From an uncultured Flavobacteriales bacterium (GTDB lineage Bacteria > Bacteroidota > Bacteroidia > Flavobacteriales > Schleiferiaceae): a stretch of DNA of 63,282 bases. The notes below the pieces were generated by a model, which saw only the letters and a list, made by a program, of their open reading frames with translations, was not told the origin of the DNA and made no database searches. Positions 34,782 through 42,515 of the stretch are shown piece by piece. Position 1 is the first letter of the stretch. Every line of letters starts with the position of its first letter. A program made the position numbers and the translations under genes. The stretch is taken from NCBI GenBank assembly GCA_950073045.1, contig CATMQD010000002.1, positions 1 to 63,282 of the forward strand. The letters are read 5' to 3'.

Positions 34782-36803
34782 ATGAAAAAAAGAGCTTTAT
34801 CATTGGCAGTAGCAGCATTGGTTTTGGCCTCCTGTTCGAAAGAAGAAGGAGTGCAGCAAACTGCCTTTACCAGTCAGTCCCAAGACCTTAAGGAAATTAA
34901 TTTCCCTGCAGATTTCAATTTTAGCACTGCCCGTGAGGTTCAGGCGGAAGTAGCGGTTTATGGTTTAAAAGATCAGCCCCTAGCCGGAACTCGTGTAAGC
35001 TTTTACAAACAAGATCCAGAGAAAGGTGCACAGCCTTTAGCAGTTGGTGTTACCAATGCCGCAGGTATTTTGGAAATGCCAATTAATGTTCCTGCTTATA
35101 CCGAGAATATTTATGTAAAAGTTCATACCGCGGGTATTGCGAATAGCGCAATGGTACAAGCCGGAAACTTTAACCTTACCTTCGGTGGTAAGCCACAATT
35201 CCGCGATTTCGGTTTCGGAAAAGCCAGTGGAATTACTGCTCGTACTCCAATTAACAACAACTATTACTATATAGGTTCTTTCACTAATGGCTCCGAAGCT
35301 GGTTTGCCATCTTACTTAGAAACTCCCGGTGATGTTCTTAGTCAAGAGTTTTTAGATGATGTAAATGCCTCTTTACCAGAGTCGTCTCCGGTGCCTACCA
35401 ACAATCCTTCTTACCTTACTGTAGGAAATGAATTAGACGTAGTAATCGACGATCGTAGTGATGTTTGGATCACCTTTGTTACCGAAGGTGCCGGCTATAA
35501 AAACGCACTTGGTTATTACGTATTCGATACTCAGAATCCCCCTGCTACTGTAAATGATATCGACTCAATTTTTGTAGTACTTCCAAACGCTTCTTTAGAT
35601 GGCGCTGGCGGTAAACTACAAGCTGGTGATAAAGTGAAACTAGGAACCTTTGAAGGTGGTAAAACCATTAGCTGGGTACTTTTCCAAAATGCTTGGACCG
35701 GCTCGGGTATTAATACCAATGGTACTAAATACTATTCTCGTATCGACTTTAACACCGCCGAAAGCGATCCTACCAAACGTCAACATACTGTACAATTAGC
35801 CGATATCGGTCGCCAGTTACTCTTAAATGGATTTGAAGATCAAACCCGTAGCGTAAACTCCGATAATGATTTCAACGACCTAGTATTCTACGTAACTGCT
35901 AACCCTTGGGAGAACGTAAACATCGGTAATATTCCTCCGGTAACTCCAGAAGACGACTGTGATAATGATGGAGTATCTGACGAAAGTGATGACTTTCCAT
36001 GTGATGCTAGCCGCGCAGTACGCAATACTTACACCGGTACCTTGGCTTACGAAGACCTTTGGCCTTCTCAAGGTGACTACGACTTTAACGATATGGTAGT
36101 AGATTATGAGATCGACCACATCTTAAACGGTGCTAACCGCTTAGTAGAAATTGAAGCCGATTGGACGGTAAGAGCAGTAGGTGCTGGTTATGAAAACGGT
36201 TTTGGCTTCACCTTCGATGGACTTAATCCAAATGTGATTAGCAGTGTTAGCGGTCATAATTTAAGTAAGAATTTAATCACCAATGCAAGCAATGGTTTGG
36301 AGTCTGGTCAAAGTAGTGCTACCATTATCACTTTCGACAATGTGTTTGATGTGATGCCAAACCCTGGAACCGCCTTTATTAATACCGTTGTAGGTGAAAC
36401 TAGCGCTAGTCCGGTTACTGTATCTCAGCTTATCACCTTTACTAGCCCTCAAGTTCAAGCCCACGTAGGTTTACCTCCTTATAATGCCTTCATCTTTGTA
36501 AATGGTGATCGCGGTCGTGAGGTGCACTTAGCCGATAAAGCTCCTACCGACTTGGCAGATGCTAATAACTTCGGATTGCATGCTGATGCCACCGATGTAA
36601 ATGCAGGTTATACTTATAAAACCGCGAATGGATTGCCTTGGGCGATTAACATCAGCGAAAGCTTCGACTACCCCGTAGAATATACTCCGGTAAACGAAGC
36701 CTACTTAAACTTTACCAACTGGGCCACCAGCGGAGGAAGCACCAATACCGATTGGTTTACCGACGCTATTGGCAACCGCGATCTTTCTAAGATCTATCAA
36801 TAA
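34782..36803 (+). CDS. LruC/DUF4114-domain surface lipoprotein, paralog 1
   Basis: A 673-aa lipoprotein: signal SLAVAALVLASC with lipid-bearing Cys. N-terminal carboxypeptidase-regulatory-like beta domain (FSTAREVQAEVAVYGLKDQPLAGTRVSFY). Middle DUF4114-type domain (DVWITFVTEGAGYKNALGYYVFDT ... SDNDFNDLVFYVTANPW). Then a calcium-type DxDxD loop (DDCDNDGVSDESDDFPCD) leading into the LruC domain (TYTGTLAYEDLWPSQGDYDFNDMVVDYEI), which runs to the end NRDLSKIYQ. It was named from a Leptospira protein; function is unknown. It probably binds calcium and is surface-displayed. The next gene is a close paralog. Codon use is like the neighbours. Confidence 0.88.
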   Translation: MKKRALSLAVAALVLASCSKEEGVQQTAFTSQSQDLKEINFPADFNFSTAREVQAEVAVYGLKDQPLAGTRVSFYKQDPEKGAQPLAVGVTNAAGILEMPINVPAYTENIYVKVHTAGIANSAMVQAGNFNLTFGGKPQFRDFGFGKASGITARTPINNNYYYIGSFTNGSEAGLPSYLETPGDVLSQEFLDDVNASLPESSPVPTNNPSYLTVGNELDVVIDDRSDVWITFVTEGAGYKNALGYYVFDTQNPPATVNDIDSIFVVLPNASLDGAGGKLQAGDKVKLGTFEGGKTISWVLFQNAWTGSGINTNGTKYYSRIDFNTAESDPTKRQHTVQLADIGRQLLLNGFEDQTRSVNSDNDFNDLVFYVTANPWENVNIGNIPPVTPEDDCDNDGVSDESDDFPCDASRAVRNTYTGTLAYEDLWPSQGDYDFNDMVVDYEIDHILNGANRLVEIEADWTVRAVGAGYENGFGFTFDGLNPNVISSVSGHNLSKNLITNASNGLESGQSSATIITFDNVFDVMPNPGTAFINTVVGETSASPVTVSQLITFTSPQVQAHVGLPPYNAFIFVNGDRGREVHLADKAPTDLADANNFGLHADATDVNAGYTYKTANGLPWAINISESFDYPVEYTPVNEAYLNFTNWATSGGSTNTDWFTDAIGNRDLSKIYQ

Positions 36804-36831
36804 GTCCCTATCTATACCCCTCTATACAGAG

Positions 36832-36869
36832 AATCCCCGGCCTTCAGCTTAGCTGATCGTCGGGGTTTT
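36832..36869 (+). terminator. Intrinsic terminator of LruC paralog 1
   Basis: CCCCG (36835-36839) pairs with CGGGG (36861-36865); an inner TCAGC/GCTGA pair extends it, and TTTTC follows. The region before it, GTCCCTATCTATACCCCTCTATACAGAG, is conserved after paralog 2. Confidence 0.85.
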
Positions 36870-37056
36870 CTCATTTAAATAGCCTTCTAATCCTTGCTTT
36901 TACAGGGTTTAGGCTTTCGCCTGAAGAAATATTGCACCTATTACAGTCTGGTTGCTAGTTCTTTGCGGTTTATCTATCAAAATAAACCGTTCGTCTAATC
37001 ATCGTTTTATTGGTGGCCTTGGTCGACAAAAAAAAGCCTTTAGGCTTGCTATATCG

Positions 37057-37064
37057 CACTTTTG
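37057..37064 (+). promoter_or_regulatory. Putative -7 element CACTTTTG of second LruC gene
   Basis: The TCGCACTTTTG box, 21 bases before ATG 37086. It is the same sequence and spacing as at paralog 1, although no clear -33 TTG is visible here. Confidence 0.45.
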
Positions 37065-37085
37065 AGCTGTACAAAAACAACAACC

Positions 37086-39116
37086 ATGAAAAATAAAGTA
37101 ATAACCCTAGCAGCCGCCGCTCTACTTGCTGTAGCTTGTCAGAAAGATAACTCGGCTAATTTAAATGCCCCTGTTTATTCAGATCAGGGAGACATTAAAG
37201 AACTTAACATTCCTACTAATTTCGATTTCAGCACCGCGCGTGAAATTGAGGCCAGCATCACCGTAAGGGGATTAAAAGACCAGCCTTTAGGTGGTAAGCG
37301 TATTAGCTTCTACAAAGGTGATCCTGATAAAGGGAATGCCAGCCTATTAGGAGTTGGGGTAACCAACCCAGCGGGAATGCTCGATATGCCCGTACAAATT
37401 CCTTCTTATACCGAAGAAGTAGTGGTAGTTGCTCATGCAGCCGGATTTGCTAACAAGCAAGTAGTTTCCAGCTTATCCAATATTCAAATTGATTTTGGTG
37501 GTACTCCTCAACGTGATGGCATTGTTGGAAAAACTGCCGGCGTGCAAAATGTTACACCAATCAGTGGTAATTATTACTACATGGGTGGCTTTAGCACGGG
37601 TTCACAAGCTGGTTTGCCAAATTACCTTGAGCCACAAGGAGATAATATCTCTCAGCAGTTTTTAGATGATGTAAATGCCTCTTTACCAGAAAACGTTTCG
37701 ATTCCCAATAACAATCCTTCTTACCTAACTACGGGTAATGAACTAGACGTGATTGTGGATGAGACAAGCGATGTGTGGGTGACTTTCGTGTCGGAAGGAG
37801 CGGCCTACAAAAATACCTTAGGATACTATGTGTTCGACACCGACAATCCACCAGCAAGTGTAAACGATATCGACTCGGTATTTGTGATTTTACCAAATGC
37901 TTCTGTAACTGGCGGTTTAGGTCAGCTGGTAGCTGGAGATAAAGTTAAACTAGGCACCTTTGAAGGTGGTAAAACCATTAGCTGGGTGCTCTTTCAGCAA
38001 GGTTGGAATGGCAATGGCGTAAACGTAAATGCTACTAAATTCTACTCTCGTATCGAATTCAATACCGCAGAAAGCGATCCTACTAAACGTCAGCATACTG
38101 TACAATTATTAGACATTGGTCGTGAGCGTTTATTAAATGCCTTTGAAGATCAAACTCGAAGTAATAACGGCTCCGATAATGACTTTAACGACTTGGTATT
38201 CTATGTTACCGCTAACCCTTGGGAAAACGTAAACACTGGTGGAATTCCTCCGGTAACGCCAGAAGATGATTGTGATAATGATGGTGTATCTGATGAAAGT
38301 GATGACTTCCCATGTGATGCTAGCCGTGCAGTGCGCAACACCTTTACTGGAACTTTGGCTTACGAAGATTTATGGCCTTCACAAGGTGACTACGACTTTA
38401 ACGATATGGTGGTAGATTACGAAATCGATCACATTTTAAATGGCTCAAACCTTTTGGTAGAAGTAGAAGTAGATTGGACCGTACGTGCAGTAGGAGCAGG
38501 CTTCCATAATGGTTTCGGCTGGTCTTTCGACGGACTTAATCCAAATGTAATTGCCAGTGTAAGTGGACAGGATTTAAGCGAAGGAATTATTAGCAATTCG
38601 TCCAATGGTACGGAGAGCGGTCAAACCGACGCAGTAATTATCAGCTTTGATGATGTGTTTAATGTAATGCCAAACCCTAGTTCTAAATTCGTGAACACCA
38701 TTGAAGGTGAACCTTTTGTGGCGCCACAGACCATCAGCAATAAAATCACTTTTACCAGTCCACAGCAACAATCTTTAGTTGGCTTACCTCCTTACAATCC
38801 CTTCATCTTTACCGATGCTACCCGTGGAAATGAGGTGCACTTAGTAAACAAGATGCCTACGGATTTAGCCGATAACAGCAAATTTGGCACAATGGCCGAT
38901 GCTACGGATGTAAATGCCGAATCGACGTATAAAACTGAAAATGGTTTGCCTTGGGCGATTCATATCAGCGAAAGCTTTGATTACCCAAAGGAGTACACTC
39001 CAGTAAATGAAGCTTACTTAAACTTCGCAAGCTGGGCTACTAGTGGCGGAGCGAGCAATGCCGATTGGTTTACCGATGCAATTGGCAACCGAGATCTGAG
39101 TAAGATCTATCAATAA
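37086..39116 (+). CDS. LruC/DUF4114-domain surface lipoprotein, paralog 2
   Basis: A 676-aa close paralog of the preceding gene with the same domain order. Signal VITLAAAALLAVAC with lipid-bearing Cys, regulatory-like beta domain (FSTAREIEASITVRGLKDQPLGGKRISFY), DUF4114 domain (DVWVTFVSEGAAYKNTLGYYVFDT ... DNDFNDLVFYVTANPW), DDCDNDGVSDESDDFPCD loop, and LruC domain to NRDLSKIYQ. The divergence is greatest in the N-terminal beta domain and the region after the DxD loop; the last 30 residues are nearly identical. ATG 37086 is preferred over the track's 37062, which falls in the promoter. The two genes are a tandem duplication with retained flanks. Confidence 0.88.
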   Translation: MKNKVITLAAAALLAVACQKDNSANLNAPVYSDQGDIKELNIPTNFDFSTAREIEASITVRGLKDQPLGGKRISFYKGDPDKGNASLLGVGVTNPAGMLDMPVQIPSYTEEVVVVAHAAGFANKQVVSSLSNIQIDFGGTPQRDGIVGKTAGVQNVTPISGNYYYMGGFSTGSQAGLPNYLEPQGDNISQQFLDDVNASLPENVSIPNNNPSYLTTGNELDVIVDETSDVWVTFVSEGAAYKNTLGYYVFDTDNPPASVNDIDSVFVILPNASVTGGLGQLVAGDKVKLGTFEGGKTISWVLFQQGWNGNGVNVNATKFYSRIEFNTAESDPTKRQHTVQLLDIGRERLLNAFEDQTRSNNGSDNDFNDLVFYVTANPWENVNTGGIPPVTPEDDCDNDGVSDESDDFPCDASRAVRNTFTGTLAYEDLWPSQGDYDFNDMVVDYEIDHILNGSNLLVEVEVDWTVRAVGAGFHNGFGWSFDGLNPNVIASVSGQDLSEGIISNSSNGTESGQTDAVIISFDDVFNVMPNPSSKFVNTIEGEPFVAPQTISNKITFTSPQQQSLVGLPPYNPFIFTDATRGNEVHLVNKMPTDLADNSKFGTMADATDVNAESTYKTENGLPWAIHISESFDYPKEYTPVNEAYLNFASWATSGGASNADWFTDAIGNRDLSKIYQ

Positions 39117-39145
39117 GTCCCTATCTATACCCCTCTATACAGAGC

Positions 39146-39188
39146 ATCCCGACCCTCAGCTTTTGCTGGGGGGCGGGATTTGCTTTTT
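39146..39188 (+). terminator. Intrinsic terminator of LruC paralog 2
   Basis: ATCCCGACCCTCAGC pairs with GCTGGGGGGCGGGAT across a TTTT loop, with a T-run after TTTGC. It is preceded by the same GTCCCTATCTATACCCCTCTATACAGAG as after paralog 1. Confidence 0.88.
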
Positions 39189-39263
39189 TATAAAACCTGA
39201 CAATAAGGCCGAAATAGGAAAGGGGGCAGGGCCTTTGCGGCAAAGAGGGAAATTAATTTCACT

Positions 39264-39692
39264 ATGTCAAAAGTAAAAGCCACCGATACGGTGTTAGTAC
39301 ACTACACTGGAAAATTGGAGAACGGAGAAGTATTCGACGATTCCACCGGTCGCGATCCATTAGAAGTAAGTTTAGGTCAAGGGATGGTGATTCCCGGTTT
39401 TGAGAATGGCCTTATCGATATGGAAGTAAACGAGAAGAAAACCATTCAGATTCCAGCGGCGGAAGCTTATGGTGAGCACCGTGCGGAATTAGTGCAGGAT
39501 GTGCCTAAGAATCAGCTTCCAGAAGAGATTAAGCCAGAGGTTGGAATGCAATTAGTATCTCAAACTCCCGACGGACAGCAGATCCCATTGGTAGTAACCA
39601 AAGTAGAGGAGGAGCACATTACCGTAGATGCTAACTCTCCACTTGCAGGTAAAGACTTAACCTTCGATTTAGAATTGGTAGCAATTAAGTAA
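39264..39692 (+). CDS. FKBP-type peptidyl-prolyl cis-trans isomerase (SlyD-like)
   Basis: A 142-aa prolyl isomerase of the SlyD class, catalysing proline isomerisation in folding. The FKBP half-domain is VLVHYTGKLENGEVFDDSTGRDPLEVSLGQGMVIPGFENGLIDMEVNEKKTIQIPAAEAYGE. The inserted flap (ELVQDVPKNQLPE...VTKVEEEHITVDANSPLAGKDLTFDLELV) gives the SlyD-type chaperone insert. There is no C-terminal histidine-rich metal tail. There is no signal peptide, so it is cytoplasmic. Its stop is 73 bases before tRNA-Pro. Confidence 0.93.
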   Translation: MSKVKATDTVLVHYTGKLENGEVFDDSTGRDPLEVSLGQGMVIPGFENGLIDMEVNEKKTIQIPAAEAYGEHRAELVQDVPKNQLPEEIKPEVGMQLVSQTPDGQQIPLVVTKVEEEHITVDANSPLAGKDLTFDLELVAIK

Positions 39693-39711
39693 GCAAAGCG
39701 CTATAATGGCC

Positions 39712-39741
39712 TTTGCAAATTAAATTGCTTAATTATATTTG
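39712..39741 (+). promoter_or_regulatory. Bacteroidota-type promoter of tRNA-Pro
   Basis: TTTG (39712-39715), 18 bases, then TATATTTG (39734-39741), an exact TAnnTTTG -7 element, 23 bases upstream of the mature tRNA 5' end. A perfect GCCCGC/GCGGGC hairpin (39744-39762) lies in the transcribed leader between promoter and tRNA. Confidence 0.75.
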
Positions 39742-39764
39742 CAGCCCGCAAATTTAGCGGGCAT

Positions 39765-39837
39765 CGGGATGTAGCTCAGTTGGTAGAGTACACGTCTGGG
39801 GGGCGTGTGGTCGCTGGTTCAAGTCCAGTCATCCCGA
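39765..39837 (+). tRNA. tRNA-Pro (anticodon GGG)
   Basis: A 73-nt cloverleaf: acceptor CGGGATG/CATCCCG with discriminator A; D-arm GCTC-AGTTGGTA-GAGT; anticodon arm CACGT-CTGGGGG-GCGTG with GGG at positions 34-36; variable TGGTC; T-arm GCTGG-TTCAAGT-CCAGT. CCA is not encoded, as usual in Bacteroidota. It decodes CCC and CCU. The AAA ATPase/HNH pair lies directly downstream, a typical position for inserted defence genes. Confidence 0.95.
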
Positions 39838-39851
39838 CATTAATAGAAACT

Positions 39852-39881
39852 AAAGCACTCAAGAAATTGGGTGCTTTTTTT
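39852..39881 (+). terminator. Intrinsic terminator after tRNA-Pro
   Basis: AAAGCACTC pairs with GGGTGCTTT (one mismatch) around a short loop, followed by a T-run, 15 bases after the tRNA. Confidence 0.85.
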
Positions 39882-40050
39882 GGTTCTTTACCTAGTCAGT
39901 GTATGTTAGTTGCTAATCAAGTGTATTAAAAAACCTCTCAAAGAAGAGAATATGACAGGTCATTAATCATAGTCTTTATTGTTAACTTAGGCTATGAATT
40001 CACTAGTTTGAGTGAAAGAAGTAGAGGATTATTCTACTAACTTGCAAAGG

Positions 40051-41355
40051 ATGAGAATTGACGAAATAAAACTTGAAAATTTCAAGGGCTTTGAAAGTGA
40101 AACATTCTCTTTTCCAAGCCAGTTTACGGTTATTATCGGGAATAATGCCAGCGGGAAAACCAGTATATTAGATGCTATAGCGGTTGCAGCAGGGTCATTG
40201 TTTTTAGGTTTAGATGGTGCCGAAAGTCGAAACATTCAAAGGGATGAAATAAGATTAAAGTGGGTTGACGGTGATCCTAGGCCTCAATTGCCGGTCCTTG
40301 TTTCAGCCATAGGCTCAGTCTCTGATAAAAAAGGTATTACTTGGCGTAGAAGAATTACTAGCGATCAAGGCCGAACCACTAGGAAGGGGGCGGAGGCGAT
40401 TGCTAACCTTGCTAAGGAAATGCATCAAAAGTATCGATCTGGATCAAATGCAGTAATTTTCCCGGTAATCGCTTATCATGGAACTGGTCGCCTTTGGGCC
40501 GAACATCAGGAGAAGGTTGATTATAAGAAAAACACCGAACACGTTCTATCTGGATATAAAGACTGCCTTTCGCCTAAATCTTCAAGCAAAGCATTTTTAA
40601 CTTGGTATAAAACCTTTTATCAGGATGCTACGAACTTTGATAATAAGAAGGATAAAACGCTACTTAATACTTTTAATAAAACGATCACCAAACTCATTCC
40701 GGAGTGGTATGACATGAAGTACCATTACGGACTTGATCAATTGATTGGTTTTTACAAAGGAGAAAAAGGAGAGGAAAGACAGCAGTCATTCAATAATTTA
40801 AGTGATGGTTATAGAAATATGATTGGCATGGCTGCTGATGTAGTTTACCGCTGCTTAAAGTTGAACTCCCATTTAGGGGCTAATGCGGTAAAAGAAACCC
40901 CAGGTATTGTGCTTATTGATGAACTAGACCTTCATCTTCACCCCAAATGGCAGCGACAAGTAGTTAAGAAATTAAAAGAGACTTTTCCTAAAGTTCAGTT
41001 TATATGCACCACTCATTCACCTTTTATTGTTCAAAGTCTTAATGCGGAGGAGCTTATAAATTTAGATGGAAAGGTGCTCGCCGCAGATCCATTCAAAAGG
41101 TCTTTAGAAGAGAACGCACTTTATATGGGTGCAGAAACCGAGAGAGGTGAAAGGTTTCAAGAGAAAGTGAATGACGCTAAGCGATTTGATGAAATTCTAA
41201 ACAAAGCTGTAGAAGCAAAGAGTCGTTCAGCCTTATCTGGGGAGGAGTTGCAGACTCTCAACGACATTCTATTGAAAAATAGTGATGATCCAGCTTTAGT
41301 TGCTAGACTTCAGATTAAGAGGCTGTCTAAACTTGGATTAGATGAGACCAGTTAA
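40051..41355 (+). CDS. AAA ATPase of a Septu-like defence pair (PtuA-like)
   Basis: A 434-aa SMC/RecF-type ATPase with no transmembrane segment. Walker A is GNNASGKT (residues 30-37) after the IKLENFKGFE strand. The ABC signature-like LSDGYR is at 250-255, Walker B GIVLIDE at 285-291, and the switch His is in CTTHSPF (His322). The helical insertion between Walker A and the signature is about 200 residues. In the Septu family (PtuA plus HNH nuclease PtuB, known anti-phage systems) such an ATPase accompanies an HNH protein, and the next gene here encodes one, overlapping by 14 bases. The preferred ATG 40051 starts the first strand; the track's 40012 (GTG) is a less likely extension. Family assignment is by context and motif only. 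Confidence 0.78.
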   Translation: MRIDEIKLENFKGFESETFSFPSQFTVIIGNNASGKTSILDAIAVAAGSLFLGLDGAESRNIQRDEIRLKWVDGDPRPQLPVLVSAIGSVSDKKGITWRRRITSDQGRTTRKGAEAIANLAKEMHQKYRSGSNAVIFPVIAYHGTGRLWAEHQEKVDYKKNTEHVLSGYKDCLSPKSSSKAFLTWYKTFYQDATNFDNKKDKTLLNTFNKTITKLIPEWYDMKYHYGLDQLIGFYKGEKGEERQQSFNNLSDGYRNMIGMAADVVYRCLKLNSHLGANAVKETPGIVLIDELDLHLHPKWQRQVVKKLKETFPKVQFICTTHSPFIVQSLNAEELINLDGKVLAADPFKRSLEENALYMGAETERGERFQEKVNDAKRFDEILNKAVEAKSRSALSGEELQTLNDILLKNSDDPALVARLQIKRLSKLGLDETS

Positions 41356-42043
41356 TAAAGGCGTAGTTCCCACGGATGAAAATGGCGACCCTAAAGTCTA
41401 TAAAGAATATGGCTATGCCAGAAGAGACTTGATTAACCGAATGGGAGAATACTGTTCTTATTGTGAAGTTCGGCTGCCTGCTTCACTGGCTGTTGAACAT
41501 GTTAGACCTAAGTCTTTGAACCCGAACTTAGAAACGGCCTGGGATAACTTTCTATTGGCTTGCACCAATTGTAATTCAATAAAAGGCAAAAAAGACATTG
41601 ATTTAGAGGAATATGTTTGGCCGGATAGGCACAATACAAGTCTTATTTTTAAGTATGAAGACAATGGTTTTATTAAGCCTGTAAAAAATCTTAGTGTTGA
41701 GATAACTGAGAGGGCTAAAGCTTTATTGGATTTGGTTGGCTTAAATAGGACTACTTCTGCAGAGGGTACCAATGATTACGATAAAGCTTCAGATAGACGC
41801 TTTGAGAACAGGCTTTCAGCGATTCTTCATGCCTACGAGTCTGTTCACTTATTGGAAGAGGCTCCCGATAATGCCAAAAAGCCTATCATTCAACTACTCA
41901 TGAAAGTGGTTCAATCAGGTGGTTTTTGGTCAATTTATATGATGGCCTTTAAGAATCATCCTGAGGTCAGAAGAAATTTGATTCAAGCTCTTCCAGGTAC
42001 TCGTGAGGAGTTCTTTAATGAAAATGGCGAGCCAGTTGATTAA
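41342..42043 (+). CDS. HNH endonuclease of a Septu-like defence pair (PtuB-like)
   Basis: A 233-aa HNH nuclease of the type annotated 'retron/Septu HNH' (TIGR02646-like). Zinc-binding Cys38, Cys41, Cys74 and Cys77 (CSYC, CTNC) surround the catalytic-region EHVRP (Glu52-His53). The Asn/His partner region is AWDNFLLAC. After about residue 120 comes a helical domain with no motif I recognise. In known Septu systems the HNH protein cuts DNA, gated by the ATPase. It overlaps the ATPase stop by 14 bases, so it is translationally coupled. No reverse transcriptase is nearby, which separates it from retron-Eco7-type loci. Confidence 0.8.
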   Translation: MRPVNKGVVPTDENGDPKVYKEYGYARRDLINRMGEYCSYCEVRLPASLAVEHVRPKSLNPNLETAWDNFLLACTNCNSIKGKKDIDLEEYVWPDRHNTSLIFKYEDNGFIKPVKNLSVEITERAKALLDLVGLNRTTSAEGTNDYDKASDRRFENRLSAILHAYESVHLLEEAPDNAKKPIIQLLMKVVQSGGFWSIYMMAFKNHPEVRRNLIQALPGTREEFFNENGEPVD

Positions 42044-42239
42044 AAGGCAGTTATTAGTATAGGTGCAAGGCCAAGAGCGCAAATATAAATTCGCAGGCCG
42101 AAAAAGTTCAATTTAGATTTGCCATCTCAATTAAGCTCAATTCCCCATAATTCACCTCTCAAAAATCATGGCCTAAGATTTGCAGCTATCTCTAGGCAGA
42201 GCCAAGCTTTCCCGGTCTTCCAAAAGACTCAAAAAAAAA

Positions 42240-42268
42240 GTACCTGAGAAAAAATAAAAAGCTCAGGT
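42240..42268. repeat. Upstream hairpin of a four-segment alternating array
   Basis: ACCTGAG (42242-42248) and CTCAGGT (42262-42268) can pair. The same two words recur, inverted and extended, in the larger hairpin at 42277-42318, so segments 1 and 2 can compete with segments 3 and 4 for pairing. Confidence 0.7.
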
Positions 42269-42276
42269 GAAAATTT

Positions 42277-42318
42277 AAAAAGCTCAGGTACTTTTTCCTA
42301 AAAGTACCTGAGCTTTTT
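42277..42318 (+). terminator. 19-bp perfect hairpin, probable strong terminator or structured RNA
   Basis: AAAAAGCTCAGGTACTTTT (42277-42295), a four-base loop TCCT, then the exact complement AAAAGTACCTGAGCTTTTT (42300-42318). The T-run suits termination of the HNH transcript 233 bases upstream, but the A-run on the other side also suits the opposite strand. Unusually long and perfect for a terminator in this window. Confidence 0.7.
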
Positions 42319-42321
42319 AGT

Positions 42322-42339
42322 TTTTGCTGGCCAGCAAAA
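42322..42339. repeat. 18-bp perfect palindrome
   Basis: TTTTGCTGG directly followed by CCAGCAAAA, a loopless palindrome four bases after the 19-bp hairpin. Degenerate copies of its right half (GGCCAGTAAAG, GGCGAGCAAAG) follow within 50 bases. Confidence 0.75.
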
Positions 42340-42515
42340 CTTAGGACTAGGCCAGTAAAGTAGTGGGAGTAGGCGAGCAAAGTGCTAGCAGCAGGGCGGT
42401 AATTTGCGTTTGTTTAAGGGTAATAGCTTAAAAGGCCTCAAAGAGCGCTGTGCTAGGCGGTAAAATCTGTCCCTTTATATTTCTTAGCTTAGCCATAACC
42501 TAATCTGCTTTTAAT

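Larger units (their letters stand above)
42044..42515. other. 472-base non-coding stretch after the HNH gene
   Basis: No credible gene: the 62-aa ORF at 42192-42380 (-) crosses the hairpin array and resembles nothing. The stretch holds a structured region from 42240 to 42339 (see separate entries) with repeated GGCCAGYAAA-like words up to about 42390, and at 42476 TATATTTC, a weak promoter candidate for the following lipoprotein. Confidence 0.6.

Noticed and set aside
40012-42340. Retron (RT plus ncRNA) locus
   Set aside because: The HNH and ATPase resemble retron-Eco7 partners, but no reverse transcriptase gene or msr-msd-like flanks are in the window.
42192-42380. 62-aa minus-strand ORF across the hairpin array
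   Set aside because: Its sequence is produced by the A/T-rich repeats; no family resemblance, no promoter, and the repeats explain the open frame.
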